A stretch of 64,000 bases of DNA from Riptortus pedestris (GCA_019009955.1 CM032231.1:93238001-93302000); one strand, 5' to 3'. Numbered from the stretch's first letter, positions 12,901 through 23,877 are shown. The notes: generated by a model not told the origin, from the letters alone. Numbers and translations are program-made.

Positions 12901-14920
12901 CGTTTATCGAATGGAGTTCCCTCCCATCCAAAGGGAAAGGAGTCATCAATTTTAAAGAATGGAAGCCTAGCAACCAATGGTTATCTACGAAGAAGAGCCT
13001 TTCCTGTTCAGAGTGGTCGACGGCTATCAAAATGAATATCAAACTGATTCCTGTGCACTCAATCCCTGGTAGGAACCTAGGATCAACCCGCTGCCGTCAT
13101 TGCAGTGAGATTGAAACCCTACCTCATGTCCTAGGTTCTTGAAAATGGGGAGAGTTGATGCGCAACAGCCATTACCATAAAGTAAGGACAAACATAGCCC
13201 AATTAATAAAAAGATACCACAAAGATTGGGAAATCTATGAAGAGGTTGCGTGCAAATCGTCTGATGGGTCGCCGAAACGAGCAGACATCGTAATTATAAA
13301 AAGAATCAAAAACGAAGGAGTCATCCTAGATCCCACAGTAAGGTTCGAAACCAATATCAACCAGTCAACAGAAGTAGACGAGGAAAAGAGGAAGATTTAC
13401 GAACCTTCCTGTAGGTACGTCAAGGAAAAATACGCAATTGAAAGATGGAGTGTCAAAGGTCTCCTGATTGGTGCAAGAGGTGCAATATCCCAAAGGACAG
13501 CCGAAACTCTAAAAGAACTGGGATTATCCACGAACGACCTCCAGAATATATCAACAGTTGTTATAAAACATTCGGCAAGAATTATAAATTATTATTTATA
13601 CAAATAAAGGCACGATGCAAAGCTGCACTCCTTTCCACATGTCCCTATCAAAATTTAATTCAAATTTCCTGTTTTAAAAAATATTTTTTAAAATAAAGAT
13701 CTTTTTTTTTAACATTACCCAGTTGGGCAGATTAGGAGGCTATCCCTGACCCTCCAGAAGGAGGGCTGCTTACAGTACAGTAACTCAAATATTAACAAAT
13801 GTTCATATTTTTTCCCCCTTTTTTTGACCTTCTGTATACTCTTGCTCCTACTTTTGTGGTTTTCACATCAAGTGCTTGTATCACTAAATACCTCTTCAAT
13901 GGCTTAAATTTCTAAAGTTGTTTTACATGTGGTCTTTAATTAGGGGATCAATGTTTAGATATACATTTCAGGTACATAATTTTCATTTTAGTCACAATTT
14001 TCATTTGATTGTTAACAAATTTTATAATTATAAGTTACATGTAATAAAGATCAAGTTTGTTAATCTCCTAGTCATTTCAAAAGGGGTGGGTTGGAGGGTT
14101 AGAGAAGAGGGAAAATATAAAACCTCAATTCTTCTTATTCTGGACCCAATATTTTTTTATTTTCTTCATAGTTTCATGGCAAGAGTCACCAATAAAAAAC
14201 TTTTTTCCCTGTAAACTTTATTGATACTGCCCTACATATTTTGTGGCTTACATATCATCTCTTTCAGGCGCTATTCATTTCTGAAGTGCTTGTTCATTGT
14301 GACTGCCCCTTCCTCACTGGGGAGGTCGTTGATACCAACTTCAGAAATGGATAGCCCCTGAAAGAGATGTTATGTAAGTCACAAAACATGTAGGGCAGCA
14401 TCAATAAAGTTTGCACGGAAAAGAATGTTTATTTATTGGTGACCCTTGCTATGAAACTATAGCAAACTATAGAAAATATAGAACCTTAAATACCCTTATA
14501 ATTATGCGTTTAATAAAAAAAACTGTTTTCTAACCAAGCATGCCAATTGAGTTATTTGCTACCATTTTTGTACGTCTTGCTGTAACTTGAATGCACATTA
14601 ACAGAGTTGTTCGAATCTGTTGTTTTACACAGAAAACACAGTTTTAAATTCTAATATTAATTACTAAAATCAATTTTCTATATGTATTCAGCCTTAGATC
14701 TGAAACTGAGTAACATGAACATTACAACTGATATATTTTATTTTTTTTTTATAAAACTATCTGATAAAATTGTTAATTTAATTATTTATCACATTTATAT
14801 TTTATTCACAGTGGGGAAGGATCTCATCAATCAGGCTGCAGCGAAGACAGAACCCCAGGTGCAATGGCTCGTGCAATCACTGTTCATGCAGATACCAAGA
14901 AAGTAATGTACTTCGCTTAA
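33..14920 (+). CDS. AGO1: Argonaute-1, C-terminal part: end of MID and complete PIWI domain (9 exons, 5' end outside window)
   Basis: Joined exons 33-103, 631-744, 1654-1820, 3936-4120, 7442-7538, 7709-7815, 10982-11111, 11626-11825 and 14812-14920 give 392 residues ending MYFA-stop. All introns are GT-AG and phases match. Family knowledge: Argonaute proteins bind a small RNA and silence matching mRNAs; AGO1 is the insect miRNA effector. The 5'-phosphate pocket residues known from human AGO2 (Y529, K533, Q545, K566, K570) are present in [17 protein letters not shown] and [11 protein letters not shown]. The slicer tetrad DEDH is complete: D in GADVTHPP (3969-3971), E in HRQE (4089-4091), D in YRDGVSEGQ (7509-7511) and H in [13 protein letters not shown] (11773-11775). 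Signature stretches such as [20 protein letters not shown] and [20 protein letters not shown] point to AGO1 rather than the faster-evolving AGO2 or PIWI. The coding exons are very conserved while the introns are full of transposons. Confidence 0.96.
104..630 (+). other. AGO1 intron, no recognisable feature
   Basis: AT-rich intronic sequence between two AGO1 exons. I see no coding remnant or repeat family. Confidence 0.6.
631..744 (+). CDS. AGO1: AGO1 exon (MID domain, [16 protein letters not shown] to TPVY)
   Basis: Acceptor attgcag, donor gtgagt at 745. It encodes [28 protein letters not shown] and the first base of the following Ala codon. The final Tyr corresponds to human AGO2 Y529, which stacks on the guide 5' base. 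Confidence 0.94.
745..1653 (+). other. AGO1 intron with a short G run
   Basis: AT-rich intron. It carries a G10 run near 850; no transposon was recognised. Confidence 0.55.
1654..1820 (+). CDS. AGO1: AGO1 exon (MID 5'-phosphate pocket)
   Basis: A pyrimidine tract and tag precede 1654; donor gtaagg at 1821. It encodes [17 protein letters not shown] through [18 protein letters not shown], which holds the Lys and Gln residues that grip the guide-RNA 5' phosphate. Confidence 0.95.
2678..2889 (+). pseudogene. DUF4817/Tc3-like transposase N-terminus, broken
   Basis: It opens with [17 protein letters not shown] and reads through [20 protein letters not shown] to a stop at 2795-2797. It continues in another frame as [18 protein letters not shown]. 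The helix-turn-helix pattern (IRRWYRQ..DTGCV, then PRVSE...RI) is that of the DUF4817 domain in insect Tc3/mariner-like elements. Only the N-terminus survives, with one stop and one frameshift. It lies in an AGO1 intron on the same strand as the gene. Confidence in the family is moderate because no catalytic part is present here. Confidence 0.6.
3936..4120 (+). CDS. AGO1: AGO1 exon (PIWI, first catalytic Asp and the Glu finger)
   Basis: Acceptor tttag, donor gtaatt at 4121. It encodes [19 protein letters not shown] through [13 protein letters not shown] and two bases of Arg. The catalytic Asp and Glu are 40 residues apart, exactly as in human AGO2 (D597, E637). Confidence 0.95.
4774..4965 (+). 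pseudogene. piggyBac transposase C-terminal cysteine-rich domain remnant
   Basis: The 63-residue stretch begins [12 protein letters not shown] and ends [29 protein letters not shown]. The pattern C-x2-C-x4-LC-x2-CF-x3-H matches the second half of the Zn-binding tail of piggyBac transposases, which binds subterminal DNA. The DDD catalytic core is absent: only about 400 bp separate this stretch from the left end of the element. It is a remnant of an internally deleted copy, not a functional gene. Confidence 0.7.
5417..6700 (-). mobile_element. mariner element, full length, nested in the piggyBac-like element
   Basis: The 1284-bp element has terminal inverted repeats starting CCAGGTGTGTAAATATGAAA at 5417, with the reverse complement ending at 6700. 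It is flanked by TA at 5415-5416 and 6701-6702. Size, repeats and TA target duplication are typical of mariner. It encodes a near-complete transposase on the minus strand and is inserted in the internal part of the surrounding piggyBac-like element, so it arrived later. Confidence 0.93.
5493..6527 (-). CDS. mariner transposase, open but with the third catalytic Asp changed to Asn
   Basis: A 344-residue open frame starting MSSFEPTN; an in-frame ATG seven codons upstream (6548) is possible, but this start matches family members. The N-terminal HTH region carries [20 protein letters not shown] and the second [23 protein letters not shown]. The catalytic core has VTGDEKW (Asp codon 6063-6065) and LLHDNAPSH (Asp 5784-5786), 93 residues apart as in Mos1. 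The third acidic residue, expected 35 residues further in SPDLAPSD, reads SPDLAPSN (Asn codon 5679-5681). The usual WVPHEL linker motif is WPHQQN, one residue short. The C-terminus [13 protein letters not shown]...QYFE is intact. The frame has no stops, yet the enzyme should not catalyse transposition. It resembles mauritiana/mellifera-type mariners. Confidence 0.92.
   Translation of the reverse strand: MSSFEPTNYDLRTALIFCFHLKKTAAKSHRMLAEAYGERALGKSQCFEWFKKFKNGDFDVRNEERGRPPKKFEDADLEALLDEDNTQTQRQLADQLNVTREAISIRLKAMGKIQKVGKWPHQQNDRQQEARKTTCQILLARYKRKSFLHRIVTGDEKWIYFENPKRMKSWLTPGEPSTSTAKPNRFGQKTMLCVWWDQKGVIYYELLKPRETVNTERYQQQMINLNQALLLKRPIYQERRHKVILLHDNAPSHSAKRTKKTIQAFGWEILPHEAYSPDLAPSNYYLFASMGHALAVQRFTSYEDVRKWLSAWFDSKEEELFWRGIHKLPERWEKCVDTEGQYFE
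6823..7441 (+). other. AGO1 intron remainder with a (TA)n microsatellite
   Basis: A pure (TA)n tract covers about 6907-6959. The rest is AT-rich intron running into the polypyrimidine tract before the next exon. Confidence 0.6.
7442..7538 (+). CDS. AGO1: AGO1 exon (PIWI, second catalytic Asp)
   Basis: Acceptor ttttttcag, donor gtaagt at 7539. It encodes [18 protein letters not shown], then [14 protein letters not shown]. The Asp of YRDGVSEGQ is the third member of the slicer tetrad. The STGGYKP insertion is the insect AGO1 form. Confidence 0.95.
7709..7815 (+). CDS. AGO1: AGO1 exon ([21 protein letters not shown])
   Basis: Acceptor tttctag, donor gtaatt at 7816. It encodes [20 protein letters not shown], then [15 protein letters not shown] and two bases of Arg. 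The intron before it is only 170 bp, the shortest in the visible part of the gene. Confidence 0.95.
8054..8659 (+). mobile_element. Family X repeat (Helentron-like), full-length copy in an AGO1 intron
   Basis: It starts TTAGCAGATTTCCC, shares the blocks gaggtcgtactcatgacg, tccatcgatcctaycyaggag and the short TA tract before the ttgttaacrctctag motif. It ends with the stem-loop acgcag-like/ctgcgt and gacggactttt. A G12 run marks the gggg...ttagagggg block. No protein is encoded. The same family occurs more than a dozen times in this window. Confidence 0.75.
8660..10981 (+). other. AGO1 intron, unclassified, with a diverged duplication and a GC-richer block
   Basis: Segments near 8998-9066 and 9368-9433 look like diverged copies of each other (gtgaagatt...ataattttctcatgtg...gctactttt). 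A GC-richer block lies at about 10230-10650; I could not assign it to any gene or element. Confidence 0.4.
10982..11111 (+). CDS. AGO1: AGO1 exon ([24 protein letters not shown])
   Basis: Acceptor ttactccag, donor gttagt at 11112. It completes the Arg codon and encodes [33 protein letters not shown] and [10 protein letters not shown]. Confidence 0.95.
11626..11825 (+). CDS. AGO1: AGO1 exon (PIWI, catalytic His)
   Basis: Acceptor tttttag, donor gtttgt at 11826. It encodes [40 protein letters not shown] and [20 protein letters not shown], then VEKEHD. The His of YYAHLV is the fourth catalytic residue (human H807). Confidence 0.95.
12125..13607 (+). pseudogene. RLE-type (R2-like) non-LTR retrotransposon ORF, 5'-truncated and broken
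   Basis: Reverse-transcriptase block with the [12 protein letters not shown] motif (FADD variant of YxDD), then KYLGINF and a thumb region. Next comes a zinc knuckle, [16 protein letters not shown], and an endonuclease-like region [26 protein letters not shown]. This order is that of R2-type LINEs with a restriction-like endonuclease. Lesions: in-frame TAA at 12335-12337, a frameshift around 12715, and TGA at 13140-13142 exactly where the last Cys of the knuckle is expected. The copy begins inside the RT domain next to a (TA)n tract, a usual 5' truncation. It lies in the last AGO1 intron, same strand, away from rDNA, the usual R2 target. Confidence 0.8.
13608..13790 (+). other. Probable 3' UTR of the RLE-type LINE
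   Basis: Sequence after the last ORF block with AATAAA-like signals near 13692 and a small ccctcc/ggaggg hairpin near 13750. The exact 3' boundary and a target-site duplication were not found. Confidence 0.3.
14171..14457. mobile_element. Palindromic MITE with long inverted arms in the last AGO1 intron
   Basis: The left arm starts GTTTCATGGCAAGAGTCACC and the right arm is its near-complement, ending GTGACCCTTGCTATGAAAC. Arms are about 117 bp (14171-14287 and 14338-14457) with a spacer of about 50 bp. TA flanks both ends (14169-14170, 14458-14459). TA duplication plus long inverted repeats suggest a Tc1/mariner-type MITE. No ORF. When AGO1 is transcribed it would fold into a long hairpin. Confidence 0.75.
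14812..14920 (+). CDS. AGO1: AGO1 terminal coding exon
   Basis: Acceptor tttattcacag. It completes Ser and encodes [20 protein letters not shown], then [15 protein letters not shown] and TAA at 14918-14920. The MYFA end is universal in Ago-clade proteins, where the C-terminal carboxylate sits near the guide phosphate pocket. Confidence 0.96.
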
Positions 14921-17900
14921 AATGCCAAAGGCAAAACTCTCCTGCCACTAGAAATGGGATTACTGAGCTAGTAATATTGGTTATTAATTTTTTTTTTTTT
15001 TTTTTTATCATAATTTATATTAACTCCAAAAATAATTTCCAGGTATTATGATAATTCATTATGGCGCCATACTTTGTATTCCAATATTTATATGTATAAA
15101 AAAAAAAGAAACGGGACTATTTTCTTAGAACAAATGAATTTAAGTACCTTAAATTTGAGCTTAGTCAGAAATTAATTTATATGTTCACGTTCATTATTAG
15201 TTTAAGTGGAAAGCAGTGAATTATTTCACAAGTCGGAAGAAAACTATATGAGGAAACTTTTTACTGATAATGGGCATTTGGAGGATTTGTGATTAGTGCA
15301 CAATATTTTATTTTGTGTATATAGTTTTGTAGGTTGTTCTTGAAACTATCAAAACGTTGACACCATTTTAGATATAAGAGACTTCCACCGACTTTGTTCT
15401 CTCTGCCTGTTATTTTTTGTTTGTATCTCTCTTGAATTGAATATCAGAATAATAATTAGATTTAATTTTGTAATTTATCTAATAGAAGCATTGAGTTTTA
15501 ATAGGTTGTAAAATAAGCGATGCAGTTTGTCATAAATTGTTTTGTTTTTTTAATTTATAGAAAAATTAAAACTAAAAGAATTTATTTATTTTATTCCAGA
15601 TCTGCCAATTATGACATTGCTATGCAATTTATATGAACAAATTCCTAATTTATTTTGAAATGAAAAGTTTTGTGTTAATTCTTCCAATAGTAAGTAATAT
15701 TAAAAAGAGCAATCTAAAATTGGTTCTAAGAATTGAATCTTTTGTTTAGTTATTTTCATCGCTTATTCCTACTTTGAAACTAACTACCTAGGTACATAGT
15801 TAAATCATAGATATATGTTCACAGAATGTTTGCCTATTTGCCTGTCGAGCATACTTGCAACTTTCAGCTTTAATATATACCCATGTTCTGCTCATAAATA
15901 GTACTTAATATATGGGTATGAAAATTATTTTGTGGGTATTGTATTTGTCTTAGTTCCTTTTGAACACATTTCCTTCTGTAACATTACCATTCAGTTCAGA
16001 GATGGTAAATGTTTCCTTTATCTGAGCTACCTTTTTTTTTTACTTTTTTAAAATATGCTACTACTTTTTAATTATCAACATCTTTAAAACCCACTGTTCA
16101 CTACAAGTTTGTAATTCATACTTTTTATGTTATTTGAGATGTAAAAGTGGTTAAAATTATTTCCGTCAATGGATAAAAAACATAGTGCACTCCCTCGTTT
16201 CATCATGTTTGTTACAACCTTTTCAGTCTCAATTCCAGTTTCTTTTGAAGAGGATTTTCAAAAAGTTACTTTAATTAGATAGGGTGTAAAGAATTTTTTT
16301 TTTTTTTTTTTTATTAGAATATTTTAAATTTACAGGCAAGTTAAAATGTAACCCTAGCTTTGCTAAGTTGAGACTAACCAATGTTTACACTTTAAAGGAG
16401 GCTTAAATACGTGTTAGTAACAGTATGTAATGGATATTGTGAATCATTTTTTATACACAATAATTAATATGAAATTAATTTTATTATTTCTTCTTAATTG
16501 GCTTTAATTCAACATCAAAATGAGCTCATTATTATAAATATTTTACCCCAAAACAAAAGGCTTTAGCTGTATTTATTGTTTTAGCAATTTCTTAAATATA
16601 GACAGTATTATCTAAGATTGGTAAGAATTAACCTATTTTATTAATATCTTTCTCCCTTTTCTTTTGACATTTTGTGATACTTTTTTTCCAAATAACATTT
16701 TTTAAGATATTTATTTAATTATTTATTTTAAGACAATTAAATTTGAACAACTAACAGTGATATTTGCATAAAGTGCACTTTTTTAGCTCATCTAATAGCT
16801 ATAAAATTATTACCTAATTTTATTAAATATATTTTATAAATTAACTCTGAACATTACTTAAATGTTTAATACCAAAATATATAAAGTAACAAATTATTTG
16901 ATCATATTTTCTTAAGCCTTTATCTATATCAATTGTTATTTAATTAAATTGATGAAAATCTATTCTTACAGAAATTACCCATTTTTAATTCATGATATAA
17001 ATTATTTCTTTATGAACTTTAGTTGAGAACATGCATACTTTATTGAAAGTGGAGTATCATATTTTGAGAACTAGTTTTTTAGATCTGATGATAATGAGTT
17101 TATATTTTCTGTTGAATAATTTATGAGTTTCATCAGCTCTTAAACTGACATTTGTATTACGATGTATGCGTTCAATGCTTACTTTTGTCAATCATTCTAT
17201 ATTTCGACTTAATCTTAAATTCACTATGGAACTTGGGAACAATATTTATTGGTTTCCATATAATCTTCTATATCAGTTGTTTGTATTAATACTAATTTAG
17301 TATATCATTGAATCCTCTCTATATAGATGTCTTGTGATAGTTGTAGATAATTCCATATTAAATTTCCATATTTTTAATGACAGAAAATCAATTTGAATCA
17401 AATAAATATGTTAGTAGTTAGTTTTTTAGTGCTCCAACCTTGGGCACTTAAAATATATTAACTGTTGTGTACTACTGTTTAAAAGTACTCGGTGATTTAT
17501 TGTTTCAATTTGTGGTATATTAAATGTTAAGTTTCATGCATTCATGATTATTAATTACTTAGTAGCTTTGGTGTATATACGTAATGATCATTTATGTATT
17601 TTTATTTGATAGAAGCTTGCAATACAATTTTATTTTTAAGTTTTACAAAAATGCCTTTATTTATATGTGTTAACTTATTATTATAGATTTCTTTTGAATA
17701 TAATTGTCAAAACTTCTATTATTAATGAATCTGAAGTTTCAATAATTATGGGTTCAAAAACTTTAATTTTAAAAACTTAAAATAAATTATAATTTATATA
17801 TTACAGTAAAATACGCAGTATAATAAGTAATGTGCTTTTACAAGTTAATTTATGTTTTTCTCTCTTAAATAGGACTTTTCACACTGAAATTTTTATTAAA

Positions 17901-20900
17901 ATATATTTGTCTTATATTAATTAATAAATAATAATACATTCATATATATATACATACATACATACAATGTATTATCAATAGTATAAATCTCAATAACATT
18001 TAGACTTTTTAAGGGGGATTAGTATTCTTTTAAACCCAAGAACTTATTCTTCCTAAAGATAAATAGAAGTGTGCATATTAGTTTGCGCTGCATTTTAAAC
18101 ATTGTATTTATGTCAATTATATATAAATGTAACACTTATGAAAGACTTTGGCGGATTATGAAAATTGTAAAGATTTTCAGTGAAACGAGGTAATAAATAT
18201 AATGGCTATCTATAATAATTAATTGAGGTTTTTGCCTAAGAAATTTTTAGAAATCAAAGTAGAAATCAAATAAGTTATGTTTCTTTATGTTTGGTAACTA
18301 GATTTTCTAGCTTGTTTGGAGTAGTATTTTATGAATTTAGTCTGAGTTGTATTTTATTTTTAGTACTTGTTTCTTATTTTATTTTATTCCTTGGCTTAAA
18401 TTATAATTAAGAAGACCTTTAATTGTAATCTTTATTGTTGTATTTTAAGAGATATTTAGGTTAACGGCAAGTTATTACTTCGAGGTTTATTTTTCTTTGT
18501 GTACTCTATTTTGATTCTGCAATTTAAGGTTGTCTTAGGTGTAGCTTAGATTAAATAGAAATGGGCCATACAAAACCTGATTTTGGAACTTAAGTTACGT
18601 TATCATAAGTAAATGGTGAAGGATGTCTTAAAAATGTTTTGCTGCAATGAACACTATCCAAAATGGATTGTTGTTCTTTCTATTATTATTATAAAATAAG
18701 TTGATTAATGTCTGTTTAAGATGGTGAAGGTTTGCAATGTAATCAGGGCCATAAATAACTCACATATAAGTCATAAATATGCATTGCTTCATGACTTCCT
18801 TATTGTGGCATTAGTGAATTATTAATGACTCTAATTAAGTAATAGATTATAGATACGACTTTTGTTTGTGGCATTATACTCTCTTAATTACTTTATCCTT
18901 TCGTTAATGGCTTTTTGTTTTGAAGTAGTAAAAGATTAGGCTCGTCAAATTAAACTTCACCTTCGACTTATGTTCGTACTGTAGTAATACTTAATTTTTT
19001 ATAATGTCATTCGTTTGAACAAACGTTTTTAATAAGTGTTAAGCTGAAAACTCAATAAATAAAAAAGTTATTTTTAAATTACTTATATTTAACTTGAAAA
19101 ATAGCTCAAAATCATGTCAAAGATCGAAATAATTTCCTACACATATAATAGTATTCTTTTTTCCTACATGCCTGGTAATATCGATTAAATCTAGACTTAA
19201 ATAAGGCATTTAACATTATGTATATATAGATTGCAATTACTGTTAATTTGAGTGAACTTTAATATTTTCTGATAGAGTAGTCTATATTTGAGTACTGATT
19301 TGAATTATTTTAACATAGCTTTAATCTCAATTCAAAGTCCTAAACAGTGAAACCTTATATTTTTTTTCTGTTAATAATGCCTATATATTTATAATAATAA
19401 TGAAACACATTTCAAAATACTATACAAGACGAAAGATATGGAGTCTTGATGACAAGCTTGCCAACTTCATAATTTTTATTGAAGTCAGCCTGCCAAGGCA
19501 CTCCAGTTCGGTAATTAATTAGACTTCGTAGTCGAATATATTCATTTTACAAAGGAATTTGTACTTACGAATCGGAAATACTTAGTTTTTATATACTCAA
19601 AGTGTACTTTTCCCCGTCTGATTTCTAATTTAATGTGAGCAAAAACAGATAAAAAGGCATCCTCTCATTTGAAGGTTTTTCTCAATGCATAATATTTTTA
19701 ATAATTGCAGAATCATTCCATATTCAGTGTTTTTCTTATTTCTTTAATTTTAAATGGACCCAATTGGTTTTGCTCACTGTAACTAGTATTTGACTTAAAT
19801 AGTTAACTTGTTCTCATTAGAGTTTAAGAGAATTAAATTTAAATTTTTTGTTTTGTTAATCTATATATATTTAAATTTACTTATCTCGATGGTTTCTGAA
19901 TTGTAGGTCTTGTATATGTATATTTTAAGGAAAACAAAAAAAAAAGTATATATGTAAATGTTATAATATGCTCTTTGAAATAATGTGTATATTTCTTCAA
20001 AGGGTTTACTGGGATTCTCAATGTCGTAAAAATTAAACAAATATCTTGCTAAGTTATAAATGTTGGCTTCTTATAGCGATTTCTTGCTAGATTGTTCCTA
20101 GATACCTTTTTCCATATTAGAGTTATAAAGATAAAGTAAGCTTCTTCCTATCTTTTTTCTGCCACCAAAATCATACTCCACATCTTATTAGTAATTTAAA
20201 ATATTCCCTTTAAACTTTCATTTATTTTATTTTTAGTTTCAGTATAATCTATATTAGCTTATTCTTTAATTTGATCCTTAACATAATTCTTCACACCAGG
20301 AAAAGTGCATGTGTTTTTAGTATTAATGGTCTGTAATATTAGAAATAATATTATTCTGTTGCTTAATTAGCTTTTTATTTTTACTTTTTCTGCCAATTAA
20401 ATGCCTAATTATTTTATAAATCAAGTGTACAAAACATTGGCCTTTACTAACATCTGAATAAAGACTGCATTTACATCAAGATCTTCTATTTAAGATTGGA
20501 TTGAGAGTCCATGAGAAAATGGTATTGTTCAGGATTGAATTTAGCAATTTGCAGTTTAGTTTAATGCCAGAAGTTTGATTGAATATGTTTTAACTAAAAT
20601 AGCATTGAAACATGAAACTAACTGTAATACCAATTAATTTACCTTTATTAATTTAACTTCAAACGATCTTTATAACTGTATGTCTATTACAGAGGGTGCA
20701 AATGCAACAGTCAACAGCACATTGCAGCTTTCCCCCTTTTCCTTCCCCCAATTTTTCTTAAAAAAACATTTACATAAGTGGTGCATATGTATAAGTACAG
20801 AGCACAACAAATCTCTGAATATTGTGGGGGTATCCTTTAACATAGCTCTATAAAAGTATTTAACAGAGCATTATTACCTACAAGTTGATTTTTCGATCAC

Positions 20901-23866
20901 TTTAGAATTTCTCTAGAGTTCAACCCTTATTTCATTTTTGTCCATTTATTGGTGCAATGAGGATTTTTGAACTACGAAATACTACTCCACTGTGTTACAC
21001 AGGCACAGCATAATCAATTGAAAGAAATTCACAGCCATAACAACTCTCAATTCAATTGTAGTTTACAAGTGATAAATTTATTTTTGTTTAACTAAATAAA
21101 AACATTGCTTGCACTTTTCCGATACTGTCTACCAGTTGCAAAAATTATGTCTAAAAGTATGTTTAAAAAAGAATTAAAGTGTACTGATAATAATTTAGTT
21201 AACAAGGAATTGGCCTTGAATGCTCTTTTATCAAGGCATGCTAGTATTAAATGTTATATTGTAATGGTACCTGCTTTAATAGTAGTAAGAACTTCACAAA
21301 AATAATATTAAGGGTTTGGCTTGTACCTTCCAGTTAATTGTATAAAACGTTCTACCATGATTTTTAAAAATAACTATATTTTTTGTGCTTCTCTGAGATA
21401 GTGAATAAGCACAAAATGGATAATGAAAATTCCTAGAAATATTATTTGATATAAATTGTGTCGATCAATGTGCCACCTCTTAACTGGAACATTCCTCTGT
21501 ACATCAATTACTAATTTTCTAGAATACTAAATTTTTTAAATGAATCATAGATAACATATTATATTGTTAAGGGAATAGAATTTGTTGGACTGTTGCTATG
21601 GATACACCAAATATACTTTTAAGATGCATTTAAAATGCGCTTTAGTTAATATTGTTATGTGTATAAATATCTTTATATATATATTAATATTGTACCTAAT
21701 TCAGAGTAATCCTCTATTTGATTTTGAAAATCATTTAATGGGCACATTGCTGTTTGTTGGCACACATATTTAACTAATAAGGGCAACATATTATTTTAAT
21801 TTTATTTGTAGTTAATATTGCATCGAGTAATTATAGTTCTAAATGGTTCAAGTATTTTTTAATATAAGTATTGGCAGAAGTATGCCGGGGATATCAGTCA
21901 GTTATTCTGTATTTTAGTACTCCTTAAATCATTTGTCTTTGTGCCTTTGCCCAAAATTAAACACACATACACTCATAAAATATACAACACTCGCATACAC
22001 CACACATGTATTGTATGTGTGTGTATGTGAGTGTAGATAGGCGTGTATTTCTGATTGTATGTGTGAACAATTGTGATCTCCCACTGTTCCTCTGTAATCC
22101 ATTAACAATGAGCTTTGAATTCTATAATGCATAAGTTATTAAGTTGAATAAATACTTATATGATCGATCATCAAAATTGTTTTGTAATGGTTTATACTTT
22201 AAGAACTAGTTTGTATTATGTGAAGAGCTCTTATGAAAAATGTACAATATGTTTAGGTGTTCCCAGTTGTGCTCCCTTGATTGCATGATTATATATTTAG
22301 CTGACTCAGTCACATCTTTAGTCTATTAAACATGAATGCCAGATCTACGACTCTTAATTTTATATTTAACCAGCTATTTTTAGAAATTATTGTCCTTTCC
22401 AAATAGTCTTTTATTTATTGCAGAGGAATTTCCTCTTATTTTTATGGTCATCTTTCTCTTACTTATGTTTGATAAGAAAATGTTGGAAAAATGGCAATGA
22501 ACCATATTCAGCTGGATCTGCTGAATATATTCTTCGAGCTTTCTTTTATTTCTAACTATGAGATGAAATATTTCTCTGATTCTATGGGGATAGAATTAAA
22601 CTCAATACTTAGCTCTTCTCAAATTAATGAATGACCTTTTCACCTACAGTTTATTAAACTTGAGTCTCTTATCTGTAATTTTTTATGCTGAACACTATGA
22701 AATTTGGAACTATAATAGTATCATTAAATTAGCTAAGATACATTTTCGAAAGCTAGATGCACAATGTTATAAGGAACGTGTGAATCTACTAGGCAAATTA
22801 AACGATAACATACACTTTGACCTTTAACTTTTAGAATGTTTGAGAAAGAATTGTGTTTTATAAATTAGAGAGTGCTAGAGTATTGTCACACATATGGTTT
22901 ATTGGGCTGTTTTACAATTATTTTTGTCATTGCTCAACAGTGGGTCCGTTAGTTTATGTTAAACAACTCTCTGTTACTTGCTATGTACATATCGTGAGTG
23001 ACATTAGTAGGACAGCACGTTAAGTATTAAAATTTTTTAAAAAATGAAGTGGAGTAATAAATATGCTATGTGATGTGATTTAGCACTTTTTAAGTGTTTA
23101 TTCTTTGCCAAAAACCTATATTTGCTTTAAGTGTATCCACTAGTTTTATATTTTTAGCCATTTCTAAGAATTGTTTTGACGTTAGGTATCTCCCTTATTT
23201 TACACACCTTTCCAGTCAAACTTCCATTTAATATTTTTATGTTCAGAATGTTTGATGATTGTGGCGAATCTAAGACTTACTGCGTTCTGTACCTGCCTTC
23301 GATTAAGATAAATTACTGCCAGAATATCATAATTTCAATTAACTTTAGCATTCATTTGTTATTTTAGTTAGTTTCTTTTTCATTTTTTTATTTATTTTGA
23401 AGATGTAATTCTAATCATATTGCTATTTAAAGTCGTGGATCACTGGTGTAAAACTCCTAGTCTTCTATTATGTTCCCCCCTTTACTAATTTAGTTCTTTA
23501 CAGATTTTAATTTAAGAATTGTGCTACATTTTATTTTTTCTCTAAAACAATTTCCTAAAACTCTTAAATTTGGTCCAAAATCGATGAAAGTAGATTTTTT
23601 GTAGTAATACTTTTTTTTTTGTGAAAGGATGGTATTTCAGAAAATAGCTGACTAAACTATTAGTTTTGGAATTTCTATACTTCCCAATAAGGGATATGAT
23701 TCTGACTAATTGTGAGAACTTTAAGCACTGTCTCAAAGCACCACATCTTTTACTATAAAATATTTGTAATGACTATTTTTAAAAGTTATTGGAGGCTTCA
23801 TGTTTCTCTATATAACAATATAAGATTTACTTACTGTGAGCCTTTTGTTTTCTTTTTCCTTATCGT
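14921..23866 (+). other. AT-rich, transposon-poor stretch after the AGO1 stop: probable long 3' UTR plus intergenic DNA
   Basis: About 9 kb with no coding similarity and none of the repeat families that fill the rest of the window. It contains several AATAAA hexamers (for example 17401, 18192, 20457 and 22147), long T runs (14990-15006, 16296-16312) and a CA/GT-rich patch at 21960-22035. Insect and vertebrate AGO genes often have long 3' UTRs, so part of it is likely AGO1 UTR. The poly(A) site in use cannot be read from sequence alone. Confidence 0.45.
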
Positions 23867-23877
23867 ATATTCTTTAT

